From: Acinetobacter sp.
GTDB lineage: Bacteria; Pseudomonadota; Gammaproteobacteria; Pseudomonadales; Moraxellaceae
Direction: 5' to 3'
DNA: 46,352 nt
NCBI GenBank assembly: GCA_031277915.1
Contig: JAITLL010000040.1
Location: forward strand, 1 to 46,352
Position 1 is the first letter of the stretch. Each line of letters begins with the position of its first letter. The notes beneath the pieces are model-generated. The model worked only from the letters and a program-made list of their open reading frames with translations, made no database searches and had not been told where the DNA came from. Of the stretch, positions 27,122 through 36,286 are shown piece by piece. Made by a program: the position numbers and the translations under genes.

Positions 27122-28420
27122 ATGGAAATGGATATTGAAAAGCGAACGTTACGTCGAATCACATGGAGAATCGTACCGTTTATTATGTTGTTATACCTTG
27201 TAGCCTATATCGATCGCGTCAATATTGGTTTTGCCGCACTCACCATGAAAGAAGACCTAGGATTTACAGCCTCAGTTCTCGGGTTTGGTGCCGGAATTTT
27301 CTTTTTGGGTTATTTCTTATTTGAAGTCCCATCCAACATTATTTTGCATAAAGTCGGTGCCCGTATCTGGATTGCTCGAGTCATGGTGACTTGGGGCTTG
27401 ATTGCAGCTGGTATGGCATTTGTAGAAAGCTCAACCAGCTTTTACGTTATGCGATTTTTACTCGGTGTTGCCGAAGCTGGTTTCTTTCCGGGCATTATTT
27501 TGTACTTAACTTACTGGTTTCCTGCACGCCATCGCGCTGGTGTGATTGCTTTGTTTATGTCAGCCGCTCCTATTGCCACGGCAGTTGGCTCACCAATCTC
27601 TGCCGCATTACTTGAAATGCATGGAATTGGGGGACTCGCTGGCTGGCAGTGGATGTTCATTATTGAAGCAATACCAGCACTCATTTTAGGCGTTGTCGTT
27701 TTTAAATATATGACTGACCGCCCTGAACAAGCTACTTGGTTAAAACAGGATGAACGCGAATGGCTTGTAAAAACCATGAAGGAAGAAGATGTCGGAAAAA
27801 ATGCTCATCAGCATCACAGCATTCTTCGCGGCCTTGCTAACCCACGGGTACTTGCCCTTGCGTTGATTTATTTCGGAACATCGGCTGGGCTTTATACCCT
27901 CGGCATCTGGGCACCGCAAATTATTAAACAGCTTGGCGTAACGTCTATGACTGTCGGGCTTTTAAACGCCATTCCTCCAATTGTTTCTGTCATTGCCATG
28001 GTTTTATGGTCTCGACACTCTGACCGCACCAATGAACGTACATGGCATGTTGCTCTCGCGTGTTTAACCGCAGCGGTTGGTCTCGCAATTGCGGCTGGAA
28101 CACATAATGTCATTGGATTAATTGCAGCACTTACCATTGTCAATGTCGGTATTAGCTGTGCCAAGCCACCGCTATGGAGCATGCCAACTATGTTTTTGTC
28201 AGGATCAGCCGCAGCAGCAGGCATTGCCACGATTAACTCAATCGGAAATTTAGGTGGGTTTGCAGGCCCTGCCATGATCGGCTGGATTAAAGATCAAACT
28301 GGAGATTTCACAGGTGGACTCTATTTTGTTGCCGGACTACTCATTATCTCGACCTTACTGACACTAGTGCTGAGCTTCTCCCAAAAAGTGAAAGTAAACA
28401 CTGCCAAAGTAACCCAATAA
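27122..28420 (+). CDS. MFS permease, predicted tartrate transporter
   Basis: A 432-residue inner-membrane permease of the anion:cation symporter branch of the major facilitator superfamily, with about 12 spans. AYIDRVNIGFAALTMKEDLGF, GYFLFEVPSNIILHKVGARIW and GVAEAGFFPGIILYLTYWFP are the hallmarks of this branch, whose members import tartrate, 4-hydroxyphenylacetate and similar acids. The two genes downstream encode L-tartrate dehydratase, so tartrate is the best guess. GGAG lies seven bases before the start. Confidence 0.9.
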   Translation: MEMDIEKRTLRRITWRIVPFIMLLYLVAYIDRVNIGFAALTMKEDLGFTASVLGFGAGIFFLGYFLFEVPSNIILHKVGARIWIARVMVTWGLIAAGMAFVESSTSFYVMRFLLGVAEAGFFPGIILYLTYWFPARHRAGVIALFMSAAPIATAVGSPISAALLEMHGIGGLAGWQWMFIIEAIPALILGVVVFKYMTDRPEQATWLKQDEREWLVKTMKEEDVGKNAHQHHSILRGLANPRVLALALIYFGTSAGLYTLGIWAPQIIKQLGVTSMTVGLLNAIPPIVSVIAMVLWSRHSDRTNERTWHVALACLTAAVGLAIAAGTHNVIGLIAALTIVNVGISCAKPPLWSMPTMFLSGSAAAAGIATINSIGNLGGFAGPAMIGWIKDQTGDFTGGLYFVAGLLIISTLLTLVLSFSQKVKVNTAKVTQ

Positions 28421-28469
28421 GCCTATTTACACCAATTAGATCTGAACAAGTTTCTTCAAGGAGCACCAC

Positions 28470-29369
28470 ATGGACAAAGATATTGCAGTCCAGTCCCTTA
28501 CGGACACCATGGCTAAATTTACGGCTTATATTGGAAAACGCCTACCCAAAGATGTGAAAAGCAAGTTAATTGAACTTCGTACTTTAGAAACTAATCCATT
28601 GGCTAAATCAGTTTATGACTCGATGGAAGAAAATCAGCAAGCTGCGGATAAACTCAACCGCCCAAGCTGCCAAGACACGGGTGTCATTCAATATTTCGTT
28701 GAAGCAGGTGCGAACTTCCCTTTGCTTGGTGAACTTCAAGATATTTTGAGCGAAGCAACTGCTGAAGCAACTCGCATAGGTCCATTACGTCACAATGCTG
28801 TTGAAACCTTCGATGAAAAAAATACAGGCACCAATACAGGTACTCAAATTCCATGGCTAGACTGGCGTATTGTGCCTGAACTCGACACTTGTACCATTGA
28901 TGTCTATATGGCAGGTGGCGGTTGTACCCTACCGGGTGCGGCAAAAGTTTTAATGCCAGGTCAAGGTTATGAAGGTGTTGCTGAATTTGTAATGGATGTT
29001 ATTACCGAACGCGGTGTAAATGCCTGTCCACCGTTACTGGTTGGTGTGGGCGTATCAACTTCGGTTGAAACCGCAGCTCGTCTTTCTAAACTCGCGATTA
29101 TGCGTCCAGTTGACTCAACAAGTGATAATCCACGCGCTGCCTTAATGGAACAACTGTTAGAACAAGGTCTTAATGAAATTGGTATTGGCCCGCAGGGACT
29201 TACAGGGAATAACAGTGTGATGGGAGTCAATATTGAATCTTCTGCACGCCACCCATCAACCATTGGGGTTGCCGTAAATACAGGTTGCTGGGCACATCGC
29301 CGTGGCAAAATTAAGATTAACCCAGATATGTCGTATGAAATCTTGTCTCATGAAGGAGTTGTACTATGA
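28470..29369 (+). CDS. ttdA: L(+)-tartrate dehydratase alpha subunit
   Basis: A 299-residue iron-sulphur subunit of L(+)-tartrate dehydratase (tartrate to oxaloacetate), close in length to E. coli TtdA (303). Conserved cysteines Cys67 (RPSCQDTG), Cys186 (NACPP) and Cys273 ([10 protein letters not shown]) probably hold the [4Fe-4S] cluster, with the Cys67-Cys186 spacing equal to that in class I fumarases. The wording [22 protein letters not shown] and [13 protein letters not shown] matches TtdA strongly. AGGAG precedes the start, and the end overlaps ttdB by four bases. Confidence 0.95.
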   Translation: MDKDIAVQSLTDTMAKFTAYIGKRLPKDVKSKLIELRTLETNPLAKSVYDSMEENQQAADKLNRPSCQDTGVIQYFVEAGANFPLLGELQDILSEATAEATRIGPLRHNAVETFDEKNTGTNTGTQIPWLDWRIVPELDTCTIDVYMAGGGCTLPGAAKVLMPGQGYEGVAEFVMDVITERGVNACPPLLVGVGVSTSVETAARLSKLAIMRPVDSTSDNPRAALMEQLLEQGLNEIGIGPQGLTGNNSVMGVNIESSARHPSTIGVAVNTGCWAHRRGKIKINPDMSYEILSHEGVVL

Positions 29370-29974
29370 AAAAAATTCTAACAACTCCTATTAAAGATGA
29401 AGACCTTTTAGACCTTAAAGTCGGTGATGTGGTTTATTTGACTGGCCGTTTGGTAACTTGTCGTGACGTTGCCCATCGCAGACTAATCGAACAAGGTCGG
29501 GAACTACCAGTTAACCTTGAAGGAGGAGCGATTTTTCACGCTGGCCCTATTGTACGTAAGAAAGGTGAAAACGACTTCGAAATGGTTTCGATTGGGCCAA
29601 CAACCAGTATGCGAATGGAAAAATTCGAACGGGATTTTATCAAGCAAACTGGCGTTAAGCTCATTGTGGGTAAAGGTGGCATGGGACCAGAAACGGCTGC
29701 TGGATGTCAGGAAAATATTGCCGTTCATGCAATTTTCCCAGGTGGGTGCGCAGTGCTCGCAGCAACCTTAGTTGAAGAGATTGAAGGTGCTGAATGGCAA
29801 GATTTAGGTATGCCAGAAACGCTTTGGATAAATCGAGTGAGAGAATTTGGTCCCCTCATTATTTCTATCGATACTAAAGGCAATAACCTGATTCAACAAA
29901 ACAAAGTTGAATTTCAGGCCAAGAAAGGCCCGATTTTAGAAAAAATTAGCAAGCAACTGAGCTTTATTAAATAA
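29366..29974 (+). CDS. ttdB: L(+)-tartrate dehydratase beta subunit
   Basis: A 202-residue partner of TtdA, matching E. coli TtdB (201) in length and in blocks such as [62 protein letters not shown] and [17 protein letters not shown]. Its ATG overlaps the ttdA stop codon (ATGA), so the two are translationally coupled and made in equal amounts. The complex yields oxaloacetate for the TCA cycle. Confidence 0.95.
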   Translation: MKKILTTPIKDEDLLDLKVGDVVYLTGRLVTCRDVAHRRLIEQGRELPVNLEGGAIFHAGPIVRKKGENDFEMVSIGPTTSMRMEKFERDFIKQTGVKLIVGKGGMGPETAAGCQENIAVHAIFPGGCAVLAATLVEEIEGAEWQDLGMPETLWINRVREFGPLIISIDTKGNNLIQQNKVEFQAKKGPILEKISKQLSFIK

Positions 29975-29984
29975 ACCACTCTTT

Positions 29985-30021
29985 AGATGAAGGGAAAACA
30001 AAAGCACCCTTCATCTTTTTT
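29985..30021. terminator. Terminator after ttdB
   Basis: Stem AGATGAAGGG / CCCTTCATCT with a 12-base loop followed by a T-run. The stop codon of the convergent AraC gene (TTA at 30021-30023) lies within the T-run. Confidence 0.88.
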
Positions 30022-31046
30022 TATTTTTGTACTAAACGCATCGCATGAGGTGTTTTCCCATGCCATCTTTTATAGGCATGTATAAAACTGGCAGGCTCGG
30101 CATAACCTAACCACTCGGCAATCTGCTCGATAGATACTTTAGGCAAAGCTAGATATTGTTCTGCCAAAACTTGCCTGACTTCTTCACGAATCTGAATAAA
30201 AGTCATTCCTTCAGATGCCAAGTGACGGCGTAAAGTACGAGCATTTAAATGCAAACGATTGGCAACCATTTCCATAGAAGGCATTTCGCCTCGTAGATTC
30301 ATTAATTGCTGTTGTACCAAATTAATAAATTTCTTTTGTGATTGGCGCTTATCTAAAATTTGCCGACATTGTTCTTCAGCTGTATGTAGCACCAGCTCAT
30401 TTGCCATTTGCAGCTTTTGATTAATTTTTTGTGCATCAAGCAAAACAAAACTTTTGCTAGAACCAAATTCAGGCATGACCCCAAATAATTTTTCATAAGC
30501 TTCTAAATTACCTGTAGGCTCAAAAGAAAAAGCCAAATATTGGCAAAAATCATCTTGTGTTAAATCACGCTGCACGGTGATGAGTGCTGCAACATCTCGT
30601 TCAATAATAAACTGTCGAACTGATACTGGAATACCGTCATCTTCAATATCGACACGTGTTCCAGCATCAGTATCTGAAACGACAAATCGGGTAAAAGCAA
30701 AAGTAAGTGAAAAATAAGTGAGAGCTAAATCTAGTGCTTCACGAATGCTGGCACTACTCATCAGTGCCATACCTAATGGCCCAAATGTTGTGAAATGATA
30801 GCGTGTACCTACTTCTAAGCCCAACACTGGTCGGTCTGGAAACTGTGCAACCAGATTATGAATGAGCTGTAATTCCTGTTGCCCTGACACCACCATATTC
30901 GGGTCAAGCAACTGCTGTTGACTTAAGCCTGTTCTATCTAAAATGGTCTGATAAGAAGCGCCTGCTTGTACTGCAAAATCAGCCATTAACCGAACACTAT
31001 GTATGCTGCGTTCAAATGCCCAAGCGTACGTCACTGTACTTCCCAA
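30021..31046 (-). CDS. AraC family regulator (VirS/OruR-type)
   Basis: A 341-residue regulator with an N-terminal arabinose-binding-like effector domain of the PF12625 type (FAVQAGASYQTILDRTGLS, YHFTTFGPLGMALMSS) and a C-terminal AraC pair of helix-turn-helices (MEMVANRLHLNARTLRRHL, IEQIAEWLGYAEPASFIHAY). The layout matches VirS of Mycobacterium, ArgR and OruR. The start is probably TTG at 31046, with GAGG close upstream; GTG at 31034 is an alternative. It is divergent from the second monooxygenase operon and is its likely activator, with a substrate of that pathway as inducer (inference). Confidence 0.9.
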   Translation of the reverse strand: MGSTVTYAWAFERSIHSVRLMADFAVQAGASYQTILDRTGLSQQQLLDPNMVVSGQQELQLIHNLVAQFPDRPVLGLEVGTRYHFTTFGPLGMALMSSASIREALDLALTYFSLTFAFTRFVVSDTDAGTRVDIEDDGIPVSVRQFIIERDVAALITVQRDLTQDDFCQYLAFSFEPTGNLEAYEKLFGVMPEFGSSKSFVLLDAQKINQKLQMANELVLHTAEEQCRQILDKRQSQKKFINLVQQQLMNLRGEMPSMEMVANRLHLNARTLRRHLASEGMTFIQIREEVRQVLAEQYLALPKVSIEQIAEWLGYAEPASFIHAYKRWHGKTPHAMRLVQK

Positions 31047-31169
31047 AATGTCCTCGAATCACAATATTTTGTCCTCATCCATCCTCTAAATCAAGCAAAT
31101 AAACGTCTATTCTGCATACAGGAAATTGCGATTCTTTCGCCCACTGTTTTTAAGGATTTAGAGCAGCCT

Positions 31170-32657
31170 ATGTTTAATTCGTCGACTAATTCAAATAAAA
31201 ATATACGCATCGCCATTATTGGCACTGGCTTTGGAGGTTTAGGTCTTGCAATCCGGCTGAAACAGGCAGGATTCAACCAGTTTACCTTGTTTGAAAAAGC
31301 TGCCGATGTCGGTGGTGTCTGGCGTGACAATACTTATCCGGGTGCTGCATGTGACGTGCCATCACATCTGTACTCTTTTTCTTTTGAACAAGAGCTAGGA
31401 TGGAAAAAGCGCTACGGAACTTCTCAGGAAATTTATCAATATTTACGCCACTGTGCCGATAAATATGAAATTCGCCCGCACATTCAATTTAATACTGAAA
31501 TAGCCAGCGCCGAATTCGATGTATTACAAGGTGTATGGCACATCCAAAGTACGACGGGTGAACGTTTTGAAGCCGAGTTTTTAGTAGGTGCTGTAGGTCA
31601 GTTGAACCGCCCTGCTTATCCAAAACTCAAAGGTATTGAAAACTTCAAAGGTAAGGCATTTCACTCAGCGCGTTGGGATCATGACTATGACTTAACTGAC
31701 AAACGTGTTGCAGTGATTGGTACGGGTGCAAGTGCAATTCAATTCGTACCTGAAATTGAAAAACAAGTAGTGCATCTCGATGTTTATCAACGCTCTGCAC
31801 CTTACGTGATTCCTAAACCTGATCGGGTTTACCAGCCTTTAGAGAAAAAAGCGTTCCGTAAACTGCCAATTTTGCAAAGTCTGGATCGTGTATTGCAATA
31901 CGGAAACCATGAAATTCGTTTGCTGGCTTTTACAACCTCACTCAATGAAATGCCTTTGGTCGAATATTTATTCCAGCGCCACATTCGTAAAGTCGTCAAA
32001 GATGGGAAATTACGCCATCGTTTAATGCCGGATTATCCAATTGGTTGTAAACGTATTTTGATTTCGAATCAGTGGTATGAAGCGCTCACTCAACCTCATG
32101 TCGATGTCATTAATACCGGTATTCAAGAAATTACCGAAAATGGCATTTTAGATACTGAAGGAAATCTGCGTGAAGTCGATACCATTATTTATGGTACAGG
32201 CTTTGCCGCAACAGAGTTTATGGCACCAATGCAGATTACAGGTCTTGATGGCCGCACCTTAAAAGACACATGGAAAAACGGTGCAGAAGCCTATCTTGGC
32301 TTGACTGTGAGCGGTTTCCCAAACTTCTTTATGCTCTATGGTCCAAACACTAATCTTGGGCACAACTCAATTGTTTATATGATTGAAAGCCAAGTGAATT
32401 ATATTTTAGATGCTATTCAAACAACCATACAAAATAAAATCTTGTTCACCAATGTTCGTGCAGAAGTTCAACACGAGTTTAATCAAAGCATTCAAGAAAA
32501 AATGAAAAAAACTGTCTGGGCACAAGGTTGTACCAGTTGGTACCAAACTGCTGATGGCAAAAACACCAATAACTGGCCAGGTTTTACTCTTGAATATCGA
32601 CGACGTACTCGTCGCTTCGATATTGAAAACTACACTCAGGTTTCGGCTATTTCTTAA
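31170..32657 (+). CDS. Baeyer-Villiger-type flavin monooxygenase
   Basis: A 495-residue FAD- and NADPH-dependent monooxygenase, paralogous to that at 23390. The FAD site GTGFGG is at 18-23; the complete fingerprint FKGKAFHSARWD is at 159-170, ending in the expected Asp; and the NADPH site GTGASA is at 184-189. This pattern is diagnostic for Baeyer-Villiger type enzymes such as EthA and MymA, which convert ketones to esters. The start at 31170 follows a GAG and AAGGA region and begins just before the Rossmann fold; a longer frame upstream overlaps the AraC gene and is unlikely. SDR, esterase and GMC genes follow. Confidence 0.93.
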   Translation: MFNSSTNSNKNIRIAIIGTGFGGLGLAIRLKQAGFNQFTLFEKAADVGGVWRDNTYPGAACDVPSHLYSFSFEQELGWKKRYGTSQEIYQYLRHCADKYEIRPHIQFNTEIASAEFDVLQGVWHIQSTTGERFEAEFLVGAVGQLNRPAYPKLKGIENFKGKAFHSARWDHDYDLTDKRVAVIGTGASAIQFVPEIEKQVVHLDVYQRSAPYVIPKPDRVYQPLEKKAFRKLPILQSLDRVLQYGNHEIRLLAFTTSLNEMPLVEYLFQRHIRKVVKDGKLRHRLMPDYPIGCKRILISNQWYEALTQPHVDVINTGIQEITENGILDTEGNLREVDTIIYGTGFAATEFMAPMQITGLDGRTLKDTWKNGAEAYLGLTVSGFPNFFMLYGPNTNLGHNSIVYMIESQVNYILDAIQTTIQNKILFTNVRAEVQHEFNQSIQEKMKKTVWAQGCTSWYQTADGKNTNNWPGFTLEYRRRTRRFDIENYTQVSAIS

Positions 32658-32701
32658 ACAAGCTTCACCATAGGAAATGAGAAAAATAAACGGAGAAATT
32701 T

Positions 32702-33556
32702 ATGAAGTCTTTTAAAAACAAAGTTGCAGCTGTGACAGGCGCGGGTTCTGGTATTGGACAGGCACTTGCCATTGCACTGGCAAAACAAGGCTGCCATCTA
32801 GCACTTTCCGATATCAGTGAAGCTGGATTAGCCAAAACAGTCGAACTATTAGCGCCCTATTCTGTCAAAGTGACTACTCAAAAAGTAGATGTGGCTAAAC
32901 GTGATGAAGTTACAACTTGGGCAAAATCTGTTGTAAGTAAACATGGTCAAGTTAACCTGATTTTTAATAATGCTGGTGTTGCAATAGGTAGCACGGCTGA
33001 AGGTATAAGCTATGAAGATCTTGAATGGCTCATTGGTATTAACTTTTGGGGCGTGGTTTATGGTACCAAAGAATTTTTACCTTACTTAAAGCAAAGTGGT
33101 GATGGGCATATTATTAATATTTCTAGTATGTTTGGCTTAACAGCTCAACCGACCCAAAGTGCTTATAACGCCAGTAAATTTGCCGTTCGTGGTTTTACCG
33201 AGTCTCTACGCCAAGAACTGGATATGCAAAATGCTGGAGTGAGTGCGACTTGTGTGCATCCGGGTGGAATTCGTACCAATATTGCCAAAGCTGCTCGTAT
33301 GAATAACAGTGTCCAGTCTTTAGGAATGGACCCACTAAAAAGTCAGGATGCTTTCGATAAATTACTTCGCACCCCAGCCGATGATGCAGCTCAACAAATT
33401 TTAGAGGCTGTTCGCAAAGACCGTCGCCGCTTACTTATTGGAGCCGATGCAAAAGCCGTTGATGTGATCCAGCGTATTCTTCCACAAGGTTATCAAAAGA
33501 TTTTTGCAACAGCGACTGCCTTGCAAACTCGCCTACTCAACAAATCAGCAAAATAA
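32702..33556 (+). CDS. Short-chain dehydrogenase/reductase
   Basis: A 284-residue classical SDR. TGAGSGIG at 12-19 binds the cofactor; NNAG (89-92) and Ser141/Ser142, Tyr155 and Lys159 (YNASK) are the catalytic residues. Asp37 after the second strand favours NAD(H). CGGAGA lies seven bases before the start, 44 bases after the monooxygenase. In this operon it could oxidise a secondary alcohol to the ketone used by the monooxygenase or act on the released alcohol (inference). Confidence 0.92.
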   Translation: MKSFKNKVAAVTGAGSGIGQALAIALAKQGCHLALSDISEAGLAKTVELLAPYSVKVTTQKVDVAKRDEVTTWAKSVVSKHGQVNLIFNNAGVAIGSTAEGISYEDLEWLIGINFWGVVYGTKEFLPYLKQSGDGHIINISSMFGLTAQPTQSAYNASKFAVRGFTESLRQELDMQNAGVSATCVHPGGIRTNIAKAARMNNSVQSLGMDPLKSQDAFDKLLRTPADDAAQQILEAVRKDRRRLLIGADAKAVDVIQRILPQGYQKIFATATALQTRLLNKSAK

Positions 33557-33564
33557 AAATAGTG

Positions 33565-33597
33565 GTCAGCATACTCTTCATTTTAAGAGATGCTGAC
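33565..33597 (+). other. Intra-operon hairpin
   Basis: GTCAGCAT(A)CTCTT / AAGAGATGCTGAC pair with one bulged base and a six-base loop in the SDR-esterase gap. No T-run follows, so it is more likely an RNA stability or processing element than a terminator. Confidence 0.55.
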
Positions 33598-33628
33598 TGT
33601 CATTACAGGCTTAGTATGAGTCCTTATT

Positions 33629-34522
33629 ATGAAGCAGCTTCTTGCATGGACTATCCGTACCACGCTACGTCCAGCTTTATCCCCTAAAACACCACTAAAG
33701 TTACAGCGTTTTTGTAGCGATGCAGCCAGTACTATTGTGCTGGGGCCACGTGGCTATAAAACAAAAAAGCAAACCATTGCTCAAGTACCAACAGTTCATA
33801 TTCAGCCCAAAATGACTCAATCAGGACTCGGCATCTTGTATTTGCATGGCGGTGGATATGTGGTGGGTAGCTCAAAAAGTCACGCTAAGCTTGCTGCTCA
33901 AATCGGACATGCCGCTCAGGCACAAGTCTGGTTACCTGAATATCGTTTAGCTCCAGAGCACACAAGTCCTGCTGCTATTGAAGATGTCATTGCAGTCTAT
34001 AAAGCTTTACTTGCTCAAGGACAAGACCCGAAAAAACTCGTGATTGCTGGTGACTCTGCTGGAGGTGGGCTAAGTTTAAGTACTGCAATTGCAATACGAA
34101 ATGCAGGGTTACCCTTGCCAGCGGCTTTAGTTTTACTTTCACCTTGGGTTGACTTAAGTCTTTCTGGAAACTCTATGAAAACTCATGCAGCTCAAGATGC
34201 GATGTTGTCAGAGGACTGGTTAGTTTGGTGTGCAAAAAACTATTGCGGACAAAAATCGGCAACCGATCCAATCTGTTCCCCACTCTATGCTGACTTAACT
34301 GGATTACCGCCTATTTTGATCCATGTCGGTAGCGAAGAAGTTTTATTAGACGATGCAAAACGGCTCGCTAAACAAACCGAAAAAGACGGTATTCCGACGA
34401 ATTTTAAGGTTTATGACCGAGTCGGACATGTTTTTCAGTTTCACGCAGGTATACTAAAAGAATCTAATGACTCAATTGAGCGCATTGGGCAATTCATTAA
34501 TAAACATACACAGTCAATATAA
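33629..34522 (+). CDS. HSL-type alpha/beta hydrolase (esterase)
   Basis: A 297-residue esterase of the hormone-sensitive-lipase family. The oxyanion motif HGGG is at 73-76, the nucleophile Ser143 in GDSAGG, an acid likely at Glu237 in VGSEEVLLDD, and His267 in DRVGHVFQF. The wording resembles mycobacterial LipR of the mymA operon. It could cleave the ester made by the monooxygenase into acid and alcohol. Sits between the SDR and the GMC oxidoreductase in the same direction, with only 28 bases before the latter. Confidence 0.92.
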   Translation: MKQLLAWTIRTTLRPALSPKTPLKLQRFCSDAASTIVLGPRGYKTKKQTIAQVPTVHIQPKMTQSGLGILYLHGGGYVVGSSKSHAKLAAQIGHAAQAQVWLPEYRLAPEHTSPAAIEDVIAVYKALLAQGQDPKKLVIAGDSAGGGLSLSTAIAIRNAGLPLPAALVLLSPWVDLSLSGNSMKTHAAQDAMLSEDWLVWCAKNYCGQKSATDPICSPLYADLTGLPPILIHVGSEEVLLDDAKRLAKQTEKDGIPTNFKVYDRVGHVFQFHAGILKESNDSIERIGQFINKHTQSI

Positions 34523-34550
34523 AAAATATCACTAGACAGGAGCCTTCGTC

Positions 34551-36221
34551 ATGACAACAAACAATTATGACTATGATTACCTCATTATTGGTTCAGGTTT
34601 TGGTGGTAGTGTTTCTGCCTGCCGTCTGACCGAAAAAGGCTATTCGGTTGCCGTAATGGAAATGGGCCGTCGCTGGAAAGCTGAAGATTTTGCAAAAAAT
34701 AACTGGAATACCCGTCGTTGGATTTGGCGTCCGGGCATGAAACTTTTCGGTTATTTCAATATGCGTTTTTTCCGCCATGTCACTATTATTTGCGGAAACG
34801 CCGTAGGTGGTGGTTCAATTACCTACGCCAACACTCTACTCGTTCCACCCGAACATATTTGGGATGAAGGCACTTGGGCAGATGCAGCGGACTGGAAAAA
34901 TGAAATGCCTCAGCACTATGCTGAAGCAGAACGTATGCTTGGGGTAACTGATAATAAAATTTTAGGCCCTGCCGATCATATGCTTAAGAAAATGGGCGAT
35001 GCAGTTGGTGTTGGGCATACCTTTAAACCGACGCGCGTTGCAACGTTTTTTCCACCCGAAGGTGAACAAGGCGGAAAGACCTACCCTGACCCGTATTTTA
35101 ACGGCGAAGGTCCAGACCGCGGAACCTGTACCGCATGTGGCGGCTGTATGACAGGTTGTAAACACAATGCAAAAAATACACTCGATAAAAACTATTTATA
35201 CTTTGCCGAAAAAAATGGCGCCAAGGTTTATGAAGAAACCAAAGTTGTTGATGTGAAACCGCTCAATGGTAAAGCCGATGGCAGCGATGGTTATGAAGTC
35301 ACGACTGAATGTTCAAGCTCATGGTTTAACAAACAGCGCCGTACTTGGCGTGTTCGAAATGTGATTTTCTCGGCGTCTTCTTTGGGTACCCAAGAGATGT
35401 TGTTCCGTTTAAAACAATCAGGTTCTCTGCCGAATATTTCTGATGACTTGGGTAACCGGGTTCGCACCAATGCCGAATCTATTTTAGGCGTTCGCTTTTT
35501 TGGTAAAGATGTCGACATGAGTAAAGGTGTTGCCATTGGTTCAAGTATTTATATTGACCATGACACCCACATTGAGGCGACTCGCTACCAAACTGGCTCA
35601 GATGCCATGGGTCTCATGTGTACTTATATGGCAAAAGGCAAACCGGGTTGGACGCGTATTTTCTTTTGGTTATGGGCACTCATCTGCCATCCATTTATTT
35701 TTCTACGCATGAGTAATCCAGTTGGTTTTGCGCGGCAAACTTTAATTTTCTTAGTGATGCAAACTGCCGATGCTTCAATCAACATGCGCTTGAAACGTAA
35801 TTGGTTCTGGCCTTTTGGTAAGGTGTTATCAAGCGAAGGAAAAAAGCTACCAGTTTATATTCCACAGGCCAATACCTTTACTGAAAAAGTCGCCAAAATG
35901 TTTAATGGACACCCCATGACAACCATTACCGAAATTTTATTTAACGTGCCTTTTACAGCCCACTGTATGGGTGGTTGTGCAATTTCCTCAAGCCCAGAAC
36001 GTGGCGTGGTAGATGGACAAAACCGTGTCTTTAACTATAAAAACTTATACGTTGTAGATGGCTCAATGTTAGGTGCCAATTTGGGCGTTAACCCAAGTCT
36101 TACCATTACAGCTTTAGCAGAACGTGCAATGTCGTATATTCCAGCTAAGCATACTTTGGATGAACAACAAGACCATAGAGCAGATACAGAAAACGCAGAG
36201 ATCACGAAAGCATCGGCTTAA
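34551..36221 (+). CDS. GMC oxidoreductase (ChoD-like) with a CX2CX2CX3C motif
   Basis: A 556-residue FAD enzyme of the glucose-methanol-choline family. FAD binding starts at IIGSGFGGS (GSGFGG 14-19), with AVGGGSITYANTLLVPP at about 84-100. The C-terminal part has HCMGGCAISSSPERGVVDG and the closing GANLGVNPSLTITALAERA. The region GTCTACGGCMTGCKHNAKNT at 191-210 has Cys193, 196, 199 and 203 in ferredoxin-like spacing, as in cholesterol-oxidase-like members. A likely activity is oxidation of an alcohol to an aldehyde or ketone. A hydrophobic stretch near residue 375 suggests membrane contact. AGGAG precedes the start. Confidence 0.9.
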   Translation: MTTNNYDYDYLIIGSGFGGSVSACRLTEKGYSVAVMEMGRRWKAEDFAKNNWNTRRWIWRPGMKLFGYFNMRFFRHVTIICGNAVGGGSITYANTLLVPPEHIWDEGTWADAADWKNEMPQHYAEAERMLGVTDNKILGPADHMLKKMGDAVGVGHTFKPTRVATFFPPEGEQGGKTYPDPYFNGEGPDRGTCTACGGCMTGCKHNAKNTLDKNYLYFAEKNGAKVYEETKVVDVKPLNGKADGSDGYEVTTECSSSWFNKQRRTWRVRNVIFSASSLGTQEMLFRLKQSGSLPNISDDLGNRVRTNAESILGVRFFGKDVDMSKGVAIGSSIYIDHDTHIEATRYQTGSDAMGLMCTYMAKGKPGWTRIFFWLWALICHPFIFLRMSNPVGFARQTLIFLVMQTADASINMRLKRNWFWPFGKVLSSEGKKLPVYIPQANTFTEKVAKMFNGHPMTTITEILFNVPFTAHCMGGCAISSSPERGVVDGQNRVFNYKNLYVVDGSMLGANLGVNPSLTITALAERAMSYIPAKHTLDEQQDHRADTENAEITKASA

Positions 36222-36240
36222 GATAGAAATTTGTTTTATA

Positions 36241-36271
36241 AAAAAAGCCTATTTTTAAATAGGCTTTTTTT
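36241..36271. terminator. Bidirectional terminator
   Basis: Stem AAGCCTATTT / AAATAGGCTT with A-run and T-run on either side, between the convergent GMC and OsmC-YcaO genes. Confidence 0.92.
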
Positions 36272-36286
36272 ATTTCGTTTTTTAAA

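Noticed and set aside
27892-28275. 127-codon open frame opposite the tartrate permease
   Set aside because: Shadow of the permease gene, rich in Ala, Pro and Met from the complement of membrane-span codons.
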